Origin: Cladosporium sp. IMV 00045
Lineage: Eukaryota > Ascomycota > Dothideomycetes > Cladosporiales > Cladosporiaceae
Reading direction: 5' to 3'
NCBI GenBank assembly: GCA_001931905.2
Contig: MSJI02000647.1
Span: 1 to 64,000, forward strand
DNA length: 64,000 nucleotides
Shown: positions 23,134-35,528 of the stretch, piece by piece
How positions within the stretch are numbered: position 1 is the stretch's first letter
How the letters are laid out: each line of letters begins with the position of its first letter
Translations under genes and position numbers: made by a program
Notes under the pieces: generated by a model
Database searches by the model: none
What the model saw: only the letters and a program-made list of their open reading frames with translations
What the model was told of the DNA's origin: nothing

Positions 23134-25515
23134 TTTTTTTTCCGCGTGTCGTGTGCTGCTTCCCCCTCGTTGAACGGGACGCTGGTGCTGTGTCTCGGTA
23201 TGGGTGTGGAGGTTTCATTGCTCGGCGAACAGGGTGGTGTATTTTTCATGGCAGTCAAGATAGGCTAGCAATCCAGCTGCTCTGGTGACTCATTTGAAAT
23301 CTGTGGAGCATATGTATTGGGTGATTTTGGCTGGTGTTGTGAGTTTTGGGATGTAGGGGTTGGGAGGTGTTGATGCAAGCAAGCGATTTGTTTCTCGAAA
23401 GGCGTTGATAAAAAGCAAGGCAAGTTACTGTCTCTGGTTTTTGCAGCTTTCTTCTTGTTTCTTCGTTCTCTCGTAGTCGGACTTTGGTAAAAGAAATGAA
23501 GAGGGTCGAGGGTTGAGGGCGGTGTGTGGTCAGGTTTGTGGGAAAAGGAGAATTGTGCGTTTCGATCTTCTTTACTAGACAGCTCTTCTTGACAGCGACG
23601 TGATACTCGTTAATCTGTTTCTATTTCTTGCTCCTTTCCATGGCGCATTGAGCGAGATGTTTCGTTGTCGCTTTTCCTGTGGTTTGTGCGGCTCCCTGTC
23701 GCGTTTGACGCTGGAGGCGGGCTTTTGCGTGGTGGATGAGAGCTGGTTCTTTCGCTGAAATTGGTGTGCTTTCAACGAGAATGAGAGAATCGGAGCTATG
23801 ACACCGAGAATGCCTGTTAGACCCGTGACCGCTGACTCGAGTGGAAGGTGGGTGCTTGTGAAAGATTTGTGCTGCGACCGTGTTGACGAGAAGCAAAGGT
23901 GGGAGCGGCGGGCTTCGAAAAGTTGCTGGCTGCGTTGTGAATGGGTAGGTACCATGCTACAACACATAACTACAAAACCCCTCGTATAGCCCAAACAATC
24001 GTTGTAGGATGAAGAATGACATGTGACTTGCCTCTGGAAGAAACACCGACAATTTCCAACGCCGTATAGCCACCGCAATGCACTTTTGTCGTAAATGCGT
24101 TCCATTGCCGCTCAGCCGAATCGAACCCAGAAGCTGTCCCTCACGTGACTACAGCCTCCTCCCTCCAACCCTCCACCTTCACAGCACCACAACACCCGCA
24201 ATATCCATCCTACGAACAAACCGAGCATCCCATTCGATTTAGGACGAAAAGTTGATCTAGAGCAAACATGTGACAAAAAAATTGGGGGCCTCCACGCTGG
24301 CATTACTGTCGGGTTGCGCCCGCTCGCGCGAGGGAGCTGACCAACACCACAAGCTCGCCCCGCTTGGGGGGAACTCTGGATTCTAGCTCGAGCGCTACCA
24401 CTACGCCATAGGCTGTATCATCGGCCGGAATGTGCTGAACGAAACCGCTTTATGTACTTTGGTTTGCGAATTGTAGAGGGTCTGCACAAAACAGGTATTG
24501 CTGGCGCTGGGGGGTTGTTGTATTGTTGTATGCACAATTGCGATATCCTTTTTTCGTAGGATATGTTTTGAAATCATCTTCTTGCTTTTGTCGCATATTG
24601 TTGCTCGCTGGCGGTATCTGGCCGGGCGGGCAGCGCTCAGGGGTTGAAGTTCTTGCTGCAGCGCTTCCTGCGCTTTGCGACCGTGGACTGCGCTTGCGCA
24701 CACACACCAGATTGGAAGACGAGGACCAGGATGCCACGAGTGCGACACTCTTCCAAGCGGATCCGAAGCTACTATATATTGAATGATTAGCTTGCCTGGA
24801 AGATGCATTTACTTACAGAGGGCCTGGGCGGCACACGCATCGATAATACCACTGCCATCTGGCGCATGTGAAAGCTGGCGACTCCATACGACTCTGACTC
24901 CATTTCACATTCTTGCTTGCGCGCATGCTGGCAGCCACAAGAAGGCCTTGGTCTTGCGACTAGAATTTTCTCTTGTATTGGGCTTTGTGCCGTCTTTCTG
25001 CAGCACTGCGGATGTATTCTCACTGGATCTGGGCCAGCTTCGTTCTGACGAGCCCCTGGCATGGACGTCTTCTCGGGGTGAAAATTTTCTCTTTTTTGTC
25101 ATCCTGGACTTCTCTGCTCTGGTCTCTTCTCCAATTCACGAGATCTCCGTGGACATGTCCTGTGAGTGGTCGTGGCTGATGCAGACCCTCTGGAAGCGAT
25201 GTAGGGCATCCAGTGACCAGAACGATATGCATTGGTGAATACTAGACACTTTCAAGAAGAAGAGTGACCGCAGACTATCAAGATGCTCTTCCCAGTGAAG
25301 AGGTGAGGTTGCCGTCAGCCGCCAAGCATACTCGAAAGGCTGTGGTCCACTCAGGCTCCACCATCACCATCATCCTTCTGGGGAAGCCGACTGGCAGCGA
25401 AGTCAGACCGAGGACCATCCAGCTGGCCTCTTGCAAACGAACAGAATACAGCATTCATTCTTCTTCCCCGACTTGAGACCCAAGACGAGGCGAGCAACAA
25501 GTTTGTCAATTCAAC
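23134..25515. other. Intergenic upstream of rhomboid-like gene, copy B
   Basis: No supported gene. It includes the ~0.65 kb copy-B-specific stretch and the conserved CACGTGA-containing block (about 24,020-24,480). Confidence 0.45.
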
Positions 25516-26428
25516 ATGCTCGCCTCCGGCTTTACCAATGCGCCTGTTTCCAAATTTCTTGTCTTTGGCATAGTGGCCACGGCCATCCTCGCTACCCTCA
25601 CAGACACCAAGTATTTCCTCTGGATTGAAGTACGCCCGCATCTACTGGATTACTGGCAGTACTGGCGTCTCTTGACATGGCAGCTCGCATATACCAACAG
25701 CGCCGAGGTGCTGTTCGCCGCCATGACATTCTACCAACTCCGTGTGATCGAACGGCTTTGGGGTAGCAGGAAGTTCGCTGTAGGCCACCACCCCTCCATC
25801 CATACATGCGCCCATGACGATCGCATGCACTCTGTAATTCCGGTTGGAGGCTGACCGGCAAGTATCGCAGTCTTTCCTCGTTTCAACTTACTTCTACACC
25901 GCACTCCTCCCTCCCATTCTCCTAGCCGTGATCATCCGCCCGCTCTCTTTTGGTCACATCAACTACCTACCGTCCGGTCCTACGCCGTTGCTTTTCGCTC
26001 TCCTGGCGCAGTACCACGCGGCAGTGCCATATATCTACAAATACCGCCTGTCGTCCAGTCTGCCGGCCAACGCAAATTCGGCGCAAGAGTACGGCATTCT
26101 TCTCACTTCAAAAGCCACATCATACCTCCTTCCGCTACAGCTCGCACTTGCGCAATTGCCCGGCTCAGCGCTTGCGGCTGGCGTAGGCTGGATCGTCGGG
26201 TTTGCATACAGAAGGGAGATCCTACCTGGTGCGGCAAGGTGGAGGGTTCCTACGTGGATTGTAGGCGGCGGAGAACAGAAAGAGCGCTATGACAGTCTGA
26301 GACGGAGAATGGAGGGCGAGGCTGGCAGAGCGACGGGTGTGCAAACGGATGGCGCGGCAGGGCAAGGTCAGGCTAGGCGGAGGGGCATAATGGGTGGTCT
26401 GGTTGATCAGTTTAGAGGTGCTGCTTGA
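25516..26428 (+). CDS. Rhomboid-like pseudoprotease, Dsc2/UBAC2-type (copy B)
   Basis: Exons 25516..25779 and 25871..26428 (273 aa), with an intron of the same length (91 bp) as in copy A. Only two residues differ from copy A (Leu/Phe at position 14 and Ile/Leu in the first helix of exon 2), while many third-codon positions differ. That pattern shows purifying selection on both copies. The domain reading is as for copy A: multi-pass ER/Golgi membrane protein, rhomboid fold without the catalytic serine motif, basic cytosolic tail. Confidence 0.75.
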
Positions 26429-27360
26429 GTTTGCATTACAACAACACGTTGCTGCAGTCATATTGGTATGGAATGCGCATTTGCATGTTGCGCACAGCAT
26501 ATTGCTCACATGTGTCATCAGAAGACACTTGAGGGTGGCCAACACAATGGCTTTCAGATGGATTTGGCTGACAGAGTGTACATATCTTATACATGTATGG
26601 TCGAGTATGTCTCTAGATCCTTCAGCTGAGAGCTATCATGCTCGAAGGAATATAGGGCATGGTGGATTCGAGGTAACTGACCGAGCTTCGGCTAGAATAA
26701 TGAGAGGCTTGATGAATTATTCAAGACCCATCGCTACGAAGGCTGCATTGGAAAGTTCTAGTGCCTTGTCACAAGTACATTGTTCACAAGCGATTTGTAT
26801 CATGAATCTCCATGTAGATAAAAAATCCGCTTGATCACTATCACTCGGCTAGACCCCTGTGTGCGACCAACAAGCGTAGCTTGCAGCTCGCTTCGTCGTT
26901 GGATCAAGTCGAGTCTTTGTTAAGCGCCCACGACATCTCGGCCCGCTAGTAGAGGCGCACATCATCTCTCTATCATTGGCGGCACTGTCCGTGAAACTCT
27001 AGACAAGGTATGTTCATGCAGGTGAGCTCCCTTCCTGCACTTCAAAAATAGTTACACCAGGGAGCCTCCCGCGCACCGTCTTGGCCAATGATGACGGGGC
27101 CATGGTGCCCTTCTGCTGTGCAGGCGATGTCCATCGCGCGCCTCTTCACGCAGGAAGAGATGCATACCGACAAGGACGCGTGAGACGTGACGGCAGAGAC
27201 TTGATCCCTTCGCTTGTCCGGCTCTCCTACTCGTCCAACGGGAGTACCGGCCGCTGCTATTCCACTCTTCACCGTCAACTCTGGCCCGCCGTGGGAGTGT
27301 TCTGGTCACAACACGCCTCATTGTCTTCGCTTCAGGCGCTACGAGCTCGTGTCAATCGAC
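26429..27360. other. Intergenic, promoter/5' leader of the 1292-aa gene, copy B
   Basis: Aligns with 16,840-17,776 of copy A with scattered substitutions and small indels. No supported gene. Confidence 0.45.
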
Positions 27361-30300
27361 ATGAGCCAACAACATGGCTTTCCCCCTCCTCCCCCTCCGC
27401 CTCCTTCACAGCAGTTTCCTGCTTCCCCAGGAGGAGGCACGGCTCCATATTTCACCCAGCAGAGACGCCGTCCTGGGCCTGCTCAACCGCCCTCGATCAC
27501 AACCAACTTCCTTCGTTCGCAAGGTGTCAGTCCGCAGTCGCAGACGCCCGCCTCAACCTTGAGCTCTGGTCATTCTGCCTTACCATATAGTCCTGCCACG
27601 CCTGCTGTGTCTCATCCTCGTACGCCCAGTGCTGGATATCCTAATGTTGGAGCTCTGTTAGACCCTTCAAGTGCACATTTGCAATCACCAGGAAGTCCTA
27701 GCATGGCACAGCAACCCTACAATCCTCGACAATGGAGCGGCCATGGATCTCATTTGGCTTACTCGCAGCAGCCAAGTCCGCTGGGTAGAGCAAATGTGGA
27801 GATGACGGGCATGGAAGGTGAGTTGACTGTTGCCGGCCTGAAATCCTCTGCTTATTGTTCGGAGAGAGAAATGTGGTGAGACGAGCTTCTTTTTGAATTA
27901 GATGCTTACGTAGGATCGCATAGCTGCAATGCCCTCGCCTCCACCTCCGTACTCGCCTGAGACTCCTGACAGCGTTGGTATACCACATGGCGTACGCCCG
28001 TCTCCGATGACCGAACAGATTGGTTTTGTTTCTTCTCCTCTTGCATCAGAGTCTACCAGTTCAGCCATGCCTCCCACTACGACTGCCCGTCATTCGCCAC
28101 AACTACCCAGATCGCCTGCGTTTCCTCCGCCACCTGGACAGGCTTCACGTAATCGCGAACGCTCGGCTTCTGGACAACGGCTTCTTAACACGATTCACAG
28201 CTTGACCGGTAGAGGCAAACAGCCTGTCAACCATGAATTTCAGTCAAGTCAGAGTGTTCACTACCCTTCGGATGCCGAGGCTCCTAGAGCTCCCGCTGCA
28301 AGAAGGGCGGCCTCTACTGGGCATATGTTTCCTGCAACGTCAAACTCCTCATCTCCGCATCGAGCAATGCCAACTGCCGATTCCGGCAGATCGTCACCCG
28401 AAGGCTCGAGTTGGCGACCGGGAATGCCTCTGCCTGGACCTCCCCCTGGACCTCCACCACCTGGAATGCGGTCGCAAAGTCTCAATCGCTATCCTGCTAG
28501 CTCTTCCCGTTCGAACAGCGCCACTTCCGAACATGAGGTCTCACTATCGCAACAAAGGAGAGCAGCCGCACAGCCCTCAACGCTAGGTCCTGTTCCACCC
28601 ACCCCTGCGGATTGGCAAGAAACAGACGATCTGGAATCGGCAATCAGGTCTATCGAACAAGCGCAGGGCAGTAATTCTGCTCCTTACCAGCCTCTTCGAA
28701 TCAACACTGGCGCTCACCACGACTCGTCTGCATCTCTCAGACCTACCAGTAGGGATGGAAGCTCAGACGGCATACGAGAACGCAGGTCGAAAAGTCGTGC
28801 TGCCAGAGAAGGCGCCAGCAGCAGCACTCTCATGTCGCCTGTGAGTGATGAGTCTAGACCCAGCGACTTTGTCTCCTCTACTGTGACGGGATCTATCAGT
28901 CAGCGTCGTGAACGCATGCGTGAACTATCTGGATATGCGAGTGTTTCTGCGGCTCCGCCGGATCCGTCAAGCCTGCGTACAAAGCCATCAGCGAGTAAGA
29001 AGAGCGAACCAGCAGCGCAGACTACGAATTTGCTCACACCGCCGTACACGCCAGCAGTAGGAAGTCAAGGTGGCGAGACTTCACAGCGACGCATTCTGCC
29101 CGTCCGAGCAAATTCGTCTCAAGAGCGACCACTCTCACATTTACTTAATGCTCCGAATGAGGAATCGGCTGCGATTCCCGCGCCTTTGAGTCCGGCAAGA
29201 CCCCAATCAAGTCGGTCGATTGAGCAATCCTCTAAACTGGATGCTTTCTACCAGCAGGCGATTGAGCGCCACCGCTCATTGATCGAAAGGGAAGCAGCAG
29301 CTACTTCTGACGAGGAGAGGTTGGAGATATTTGCAGGCTTCCTCGTACACGAATCGAGACTTCGCAGGGATCGATACCAGTCTGCTTACAACAACATGGC
29401 TGGAGATGTCATGGATCTTACAAGAGACATGTGGCGATCTTACACCAGAGACAGCAAACGTGCAGTTACGCCCAGCACTTCGATGTCATCCATGGACCCT
29501 ACGATCCCATCCTGGGCATCTGATGGGGGCCTTCCGTCCGCGCAAGGAGCAATGCCTAGCTCGGCGTCTTCCATGGGTGAATTCACTCCAGCTACGGATA
29601 CTGCGTCGTTTGGAGACAGTGCAGACTTGCTTGAGCATGCAGACTCGCGTCAGTGGGGCGAGCACTTCAAACCTTCACTCTCCCCCATACCGAGTATGGC
29701 AGTCAGTACAGTTCCCGACGAAGACAGCTCTCGAGGACGTACCGCAAGCCGTTGGTGGGAGCAGAGCGACTCTGCGGGCTCGGTCGGGCGGCCTGATAGG
29801 ATTGAGAAAAGTCATCGCGAAACGAAGTATATGGGCATCACCGCGGCTACGCTTCGAGATGAACCCCGTGCTTCGCCGAATGCGACTCAGTCAACGCCGC
29901 CTGCTGGAGCGACTGATTTCAGTTTCAGCTCAGACGAGTATCCGGTGGAGAAGACGGGCTGGCACGAAGCTTCTGAGTATGATACGCCCATGGCGACGCC
30001 AGCTCGTCCAAGCGACTCCCGCAAGTCTTCGAATGCAGGTGCAGGCATGAATCAACTTGATGTGTCACGTCTTGTCACGCTGCCTCCACCTTATCCGCGC
30101 CACCACCCAGCGGTCAGCAACAGCCATCCTCAGCTTTCTGAGCTTCGCAACGCTCACCGTCAGCTGGCATCTCAAGACGAAATCCAGCGCATCCGCGACG
30201 CCTACCTCGATCAGGACTGGGCTCTACAACGCTCACAGCAAGAAGAAGCGAAGAAACGCCGCAACCGTATCCGCACTTCCATACAAGAAAAGCTCAATTC

Positions 30301-31345
30301 AGGCGCAATCACCTTCGCCGACGCCGCCGAAGCCGAAGCCAGCTTCGAAGCATCTGAAGCCGACCACGCTCGCGCCGATGCCCGAGCAGCATTCGAAACG
30401 TACGAGCACGCCGTCTCCCACCCCCTGAACGACCTCCTCACCGCCCGCCTCGAGCAAGCCGAGAAATGCATCACCACACTCCGCTCCGACCTCACTTCCA
30501 CCTCCTCCCCCAACCAAGCCCAAGAAGAAGGCGACGAACACCCCGAGCGCCTCGAGAAACTCACCCTCCTCAAATGGCTCTTCGAAGCCGGCGAAGTGCT
30601 GCACAAAGAAATGGCCGAGCTGCACGCCCAGCGCGGCGAGAAATACTCCGAAGTCGTCCTCACCCCCTACCGCCTGGCGAACCAAGCCGACAAAATCGCC
30701 GAGGCCGAATCCTTCTTCGCCAAAGACCGCCGCGACCGCCAGCACAAATACGCCCGCGAAGCGCTTTCCCGAATCTCCGAACTGCAGGATATCGTCGAAC
30801 ACCACGTCGCCCGCGGCGTCGAAGACCAACTCTCCGCGTTCTGGGACATCGCGCCCGGCTTGCTGGAGATCGTGCACGCCGTGCCGTACGCTTCGGCGCA
30901 GGGTCTGGCGAGTTTGGAAATCAGGATTCCGCCGCAGGAGTATGATGAAAACCCCTCTTTCGCGCACTTCCCGCTGCAGTACCTCTACTCTCTGCTCGCG
31001 CACGCGGGGAAGAGTGCGAGGCAGTTTATCGAGAGTCAGGTTAATTTATTATGTTTGTTGCATGAAGTGAGAGGCGCGAGGGCGAAGGCTGCGGTTAAGG
31101 TTAGGGAGGTTGAGGTGGAGGTCGGGCAGGTTTGGGGCGAGGAGGGGAGGGTTGATGCGCTGGAGGAGATTTCGAGGGGCAGGATTGTGGAGGAGAGGAG
31201 GTTGGATGCCGATTTGAAGGAGAAGGTGGGGGAGGTTGAGAGGCAGTGGAGGGAGGCTTTGGGGGATGGACTGGAGGGTTGTAAGGTTGGAGTGAGGGAG
31301 TGGTTGGTGGGGAATGGGGGGTGGGTTGAGGGGTTGGAGGGGTGA
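27361..31345 (+). CDS. Large Pro/Ser-rich conserved hypothetical protein (copy B)
   Basis: Exons 27361..27817 and 27924..31345 (1292 aa), identical in exon lengths and splice sites to copy A. By eye the two proteins are about 95-97% identical. Changes concentrate in the disordered N-terminal half, and the helical C-terminal region is the best conserved. Equal length despite many substitutions means there are no frame-disturbing indels in 3.9 kb of coding sequence, so both copies encode a full protein. Function unknown. Confidence 0.7.
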
Positions 31346-31770
31346 TGTGTTGTTTTTATTTCTTTCTGATCTGATAGATTGGATGGGCAGACTTTGTTAG
31401 AATATGGTATCTCGAGATATTGGACGGCTCATGCTACGGGCATTCTCCTCATGTTCTCGCTGGCCATCATCATCTGAACAATGTGTGAGTGTTAGAGAGA
31501 CTGATGTCCAGCATGTTAGACAGAGAACATACAAACGGTCGAGTCCAAAGGGCAAGAAAAGGAACTTTTATTTCATGTCATGTCATGCAATCATGCTTCT
31601 CCTTAGCGACCGTCCTAGGGGTATATATCAAAAGTCAAATTCAACCAGAAATCATTTCTCCATCCATCCTCTCATCCATCCGCCGTATTATCTCTTCCAT
31701 TCAACAAGAGCAAGCAAAAACCAGAGATCCAAGACCCCAACCCCTCCGTCTTCTTCACTTCAAGAAAAAT
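31346..31770. other. Convergent 3' spacer, copy B
   Basis: About 425 bp; corresponds to the copy A spacer but has diverged more than the coding parts. Nothing else seen. Confidence 0.45.
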
Positions 31771-32131
31771 CTACCACGGTTTCTTCCCCTTACTCCCATC
31801 CTCAACGCCCCTCGCCACTCCCGCGACGCCATTCTCAACTCCGTCCGTCAACCCCTGCAGTCCATCTCCAACGGCTTTCGTGCCCGTCGTGTTGTTGATC
31901 GTGCTGCCTAGGCCGCGGCCTGCGGTGCCGACGAGGCCGCCGGCCGTGCGTGAGATGCCGCCGACTGCTGTGCCGAGCTGTGTTTTTGTGCGTTAGGGAT
32001 GGGGTTCTTTAGAGGGGGAATGTGGTGCTGGAGGGGTTTTGGGGAGTATGGTGGTAGTTGAGGTGACTTACAGTACCGGTTACGGAGGTTACGGCGCCGG
32101 AGACGCCTTTGTTGGAGTTGTCGAAGGGCAT
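31771..32131 (-). CDS. Small Gly/Thr/Val-rich protein, 88 aa (copy B)
   Basis: Exons complement(31771..31977, 32072..32131), 88 aa. The 94 bp intron has a consensus GTAAGT donor where copy A has GTGCGT. It differs from copy A at three residues (Leu/Phe at position 3, Leu/Ile and Phe/Leu in exon 2). Conservation of frame and termini with a diverged intron supports a real gene. It is transcribed divergently from PAB1, so the ~1 kb between them is a shared promoter region. Confidence 0.72.
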
Positions 32132-33175
32132 TTTGTGTATTGAGTGTCTCTTGGAGATGAGAGAGGTTTGAATAGGTTGTGATGGCTTGTTAATGCTAGG
32201 TTCGAAAAGTACTGGGTGATAAATGATGAGATAGAACACTGTTATTCTGGACTGAGAGAGAGGAGTGAGGCGAGATATTTAGCTGCCTGCTTGGTATTTA
32301 TCTTGCTTGTTTTCAGGACAGGATGTAACAGATCGACTTCACTCTGCAGGACGACGTCACAGTAGTGGCACGTGTGAGTGAAAGGGTCCAACTCGAGGCT
32401 AATCCAAAAGCAGATCATGGGCCGTCCCTTCCCCTTCGGCACAATCCGAACTTCCCTCCCGCTTGGCACCTGGCCGTTTGAAAATTATCCCAGGCTGGCG
32501 CTGCAGGCACATGCGTGCGGTCGCGCACCGGCAGCCGAGCACACGCTACTTCCCATTTGATTCCGTCTCCTGCCTCACAAATCTTCTTCCCTTCTTCCTT
32601 CCAACCCCCGTCACAACACCCTTCTGCGCTTCGTCTTCACTCCCCCAGGCACACGTCTTCCCGCCGTTGTCTGCTTCTTTGCCAAACATCGACAAAGCCA
32701 CCAAAAAAACTTGAAAATCCCCCAAAAACCCGTCCCTTCATCGGCTCGCTCGTTGAAGGCTTCACCTCGCTCCTCCACGTCAATCTTCTCGACCTCAAAA
32801 ACGTACGATCTCTCACCATCCTTGACTCGCACGCGCGCGTGTGTATTCACTCACTGCGAGGACTCCATCGCTGACTGTGCGCCCACAGTCCAATCCTCCC
32901 GTCGACAGACACCCTCATCTCTCGAACAAAAGAAAAAATTTGTACGTGCGCACTTTTTTCTCTTTGTCTTCACCTGATTCGGAAGGACGCGCGCATCTTC
33001 GCATCTGCAAGACTTGATCAGCGCGACACAGCAGGCGCATCATCAAGCAAATACCGGCAGCCGCGAGAAGGAGAAAAAAATTTGTCGCGTCTGAACCAGC
33101 AATCTCTGTCAGGCTCAGTCAGCACCGTCACTTCTACCAGACTAACCCACACGTTCAGCAGAACTCCCAGTCAAC
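32132..33175. promoter_or_regulatory. Divergent promoter and PAB1 5' leader
   Basis: About 1.04 kb between the 88-aa gene (-) and PAB1 (+). The first ~580 bp is also present at the end of copy A; the rest is unique. It contains GACGTCA and CACGTG elements near 32,350-32,375. In the part nearest PAB1 there are A-rich tracts such as AAAAGAAAAAATTT (~32,930) and GGAGAAAAAAATTT (~33,070). In other eukaryotes PABP binds A-rich tracts in its own 5' leader to repress translation, so the same could apply here (inference). Confidence 0.5.
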
Positions 33176-35528
33176 ATGTCTGACGTTCAGAACTCCACCT
33201 CCCCGGCCGCTGGCCAGGCCGCCTCCCCCCAGGCTGACGCTGCCACCGCCAACGGCGCCCAGGCCTCCGTCACCGCCAACGATGACCTCCAGGCTTCTGC
33301 TCCCCAGTCCGCCCACCCCAACTCTGCCTCTCTGTACGTCGGCGAGCTCGACCCGTCCGTCACCGAGGCCATGCTTTTCGAGCTGTTCTCGTCTATCGGC
33401 CAGGTTGCCTCTATCCGCGTCTGCCGTGATGCCGTTACTCGTCGTTCGCTCGGATACGCCTACGTCAACTACAACAACGCCGCCGACGGCGAGCGCGCTC
33501 TCGAGGAGCTCAACTACACCCTGATCAAGGGCAAGCCTTGCCGCATCATGTGGTCCCAGCGTGACCCCGCCCTGCGCAAGACCGGCCAGGGCAACGTCTT
33601 CATCAAGAACCTCGACGCCGCCATCGACAACAAGGCTCTTCACGACACCTTCGCCGCCTTCGGCAACATCCTCAGCTGCAAGGTCGCTCAGGACGAGAAC
33701 GCCAACTCCAAGGGCTACGGTTTCGTCCACTACGAGACCGCCGAGGCTGCCAACCAGGCCATCAAGAGCGTCAATGGCATGCTCCTGAACGAGAAGAAGG
33801 TCTTCGTCGGCCACCACATCCCCAAGAAGGACCGCATGAGCAAGTTCGAGGAGATGAAGGCCAACTTCACCAACATCTACGTCAAGAACATCGAGCTCGA
33901 GACCACCGATGACGAGTTCCGCCAGCTCTTCGAGAAGTACGGTGACATCACCTCCGCCTCCCTCGCCCACGACAACGAGGGCAAGAGCCGCGGTTTCGGT
34001 TTCGTCAACTACGTCCACCACGAGGACGCCTCCAAGGCTGTCGACGAGCTGAACGACTCCGACTTCAAGGGCCAGAAGCTGTACGTCGGCCGCGCCCAGA
34101 AGAAGCACGAGCGTGAGGAGGAGCTGCGCAAGCAGTACGAGGCCGCTCGCCAGGAGAAGAGCGCCAAGTACCAGGGCGTCAACCTCTACGTCAAGAACCT
34201 AGCCGACGACATCGACGACGAGGAGCTCCGCAAGATCTTCGAGCCGTACGGTGCCATCACCTCCGCCAAGGTCATGCGCGACACCCAGCCGATTGACGGT
34301 GACGAGACCCCCAAGAAGGAGGGCGAGTCTGACCAGGAGGGCGAGAAGAAGCCTGAGGAGAAGAAGGAGGAGACCGAGAAGAAGGACGACGACGCTGAGA
34401 AGAAGGACTCATCCGACGTCGACGATCTAACCAAGAAGATGGACACCGCCACTATCGGCGGTGAGAAGAAGCTCCTCGGCAGGAGCAAGGGCTTCGGTTT
34501 CGTCTGCTTCTCCAACCCCGACGAGGCCACCAAGGCTGTCACCGAGCTCAACCAGAAGATGGTTCACAACAAGCCCCTCTACGTTGCTCTCGCCCAGCGT
34601 AAGGAGGTCCGCAAGAGCCAGCTCGAGGCTTCCATCCAGGCCCGCAACCAGAGCCGCATGCAGCAGCAGGGCCCCGTCGGTGGCATGCCGCCGCAGTTCA
34701 TGCAGCCCCAGGTCTTCATGGGCCCCAACGGTCAGCCTATCATGATGCCCGCTGGAGGCCGTGGCCAGGTTCCCTTCATGCAGGGTCCCGGTGGCCGTGG
34801 TGGCTTCCCCGGTATGCCCCAGCAGGGTGGCCGTGGCGGTCCCCAGGGAATGCCCCAGATGCCCTACGGCATCCCGCCTCAGATGGCCGCTGGCTTCGGC
34901 CCCGCCGCCTTCAACAACCCCGCTGCCTACGCCCAGCTCATGCAGGCTGCTCAGCAGCAGGCCGCTCAGATGGGTGGTGGCCGTGGCGCCGGCCGTGGTG
35001 GCCCCATGCCCATGATGCCTGGCATGCCCGGTATGCCTCCTCAGGTCGGTGGTGGCCGTGGTGGTTTCCAGGGTGGCCGTGGTGGCCCCATGGGTGGTCG
35101 CCCTGACGAGCAGCGTGGCCGTGCCCAGAACCGTGGTCCCTCCGCCGGCCCTGCTCTTGACGCCAACGCTCTCAACGCTGCTCCTCCCCAGCAGCAGAAG
35201 CAGATGCTTGGTGAGGCTCTCTACCCCAAGATCCACGCCCAGCAGCCTGAGCTCGCTGGCAAGATCACCGGTATGCTCCTCGAGATGGAGAACTCCGAGC
35301 TCCTCGGCCTGTAAGTTAAAACTCTTCCCGACTGCACTTTCAATATTCACTGACAACCCTCCCAGCACCGAGAACGACGACGCTCTCCGCGCCAAGGTCG
35401 ACGAGGCCATGGCCGTCTACGACGAGTACGTCAAGACCCAGGGCTCCGACGAGTCCCAGCAGCAGCAGCCCAACGGCGCCGAAAACGCCGCCCCTGCCGC
35501 CGAGGACGCGAAGCCCACGGAGGCTTAG
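33176..35528 (+). CDS. PAB1: Poly(A)-binding protein, cytoplasmic and nuclear
   Basis: Exons 33176..35310 and 35366..35528 (2298 nt, 765 aa), with a 55 bp intron (GTAAGT ... CAG). It has four RRMs at about residues 51-129, 139-217, 232-309 and 335-480. RNP1-type cores are visible, for example '[10 protein letters not shown]', '[10 protein letters not shown]' and '[10 protein letters not shown]'. RRM4 is split by a ~65-residue Lys/Glu/Asp-rich insertion (about 375-440), a feature of filamentous-fungal PABPs. A Met/Gly/Pro/Gln-rich linker follows, with RGG-like 'GGRGG' units. A C-terminal MLLE (PABC) domain ('[20 protein letters not shown]') recruits PAM2-motif partners. Role: binds mRNA poly(A) tails, stimulates translation with eIF4G and controls deadenylation. 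Codon use is strongly biased to C-ending codons, as in highly expressed genes, which also explains the long antisense open frames here. Confidence 0.96.

Larger units (their letters stand above)
23134..32709. repeat. Duplicated block, copy B
   Basis: Second copy of the block, in the same orientation, continuing past 32,709 into the unique PAB1 gene. The first ~80 bases after the gap match copy A near 14,070-14,150 (the shared core is GACGCTGGTGCTGTGTCTCGG). About 0.65 kb (roughly 23,220-23,870) is then absent or strongly diverged in copy A, and strong similarity resumes from about 23,874. Gene order and all splice sites are conserved. Confidence 0.93.

Noticed and set aside
33155..35410. Long antisense frames (327 and 317 codons) opposite PAB1
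   Set aside because: They are produced by the strong C-ending codon bias of PAB1; they are low-complexity Leu/Val/Gly/Asp/Glu reading without domains.
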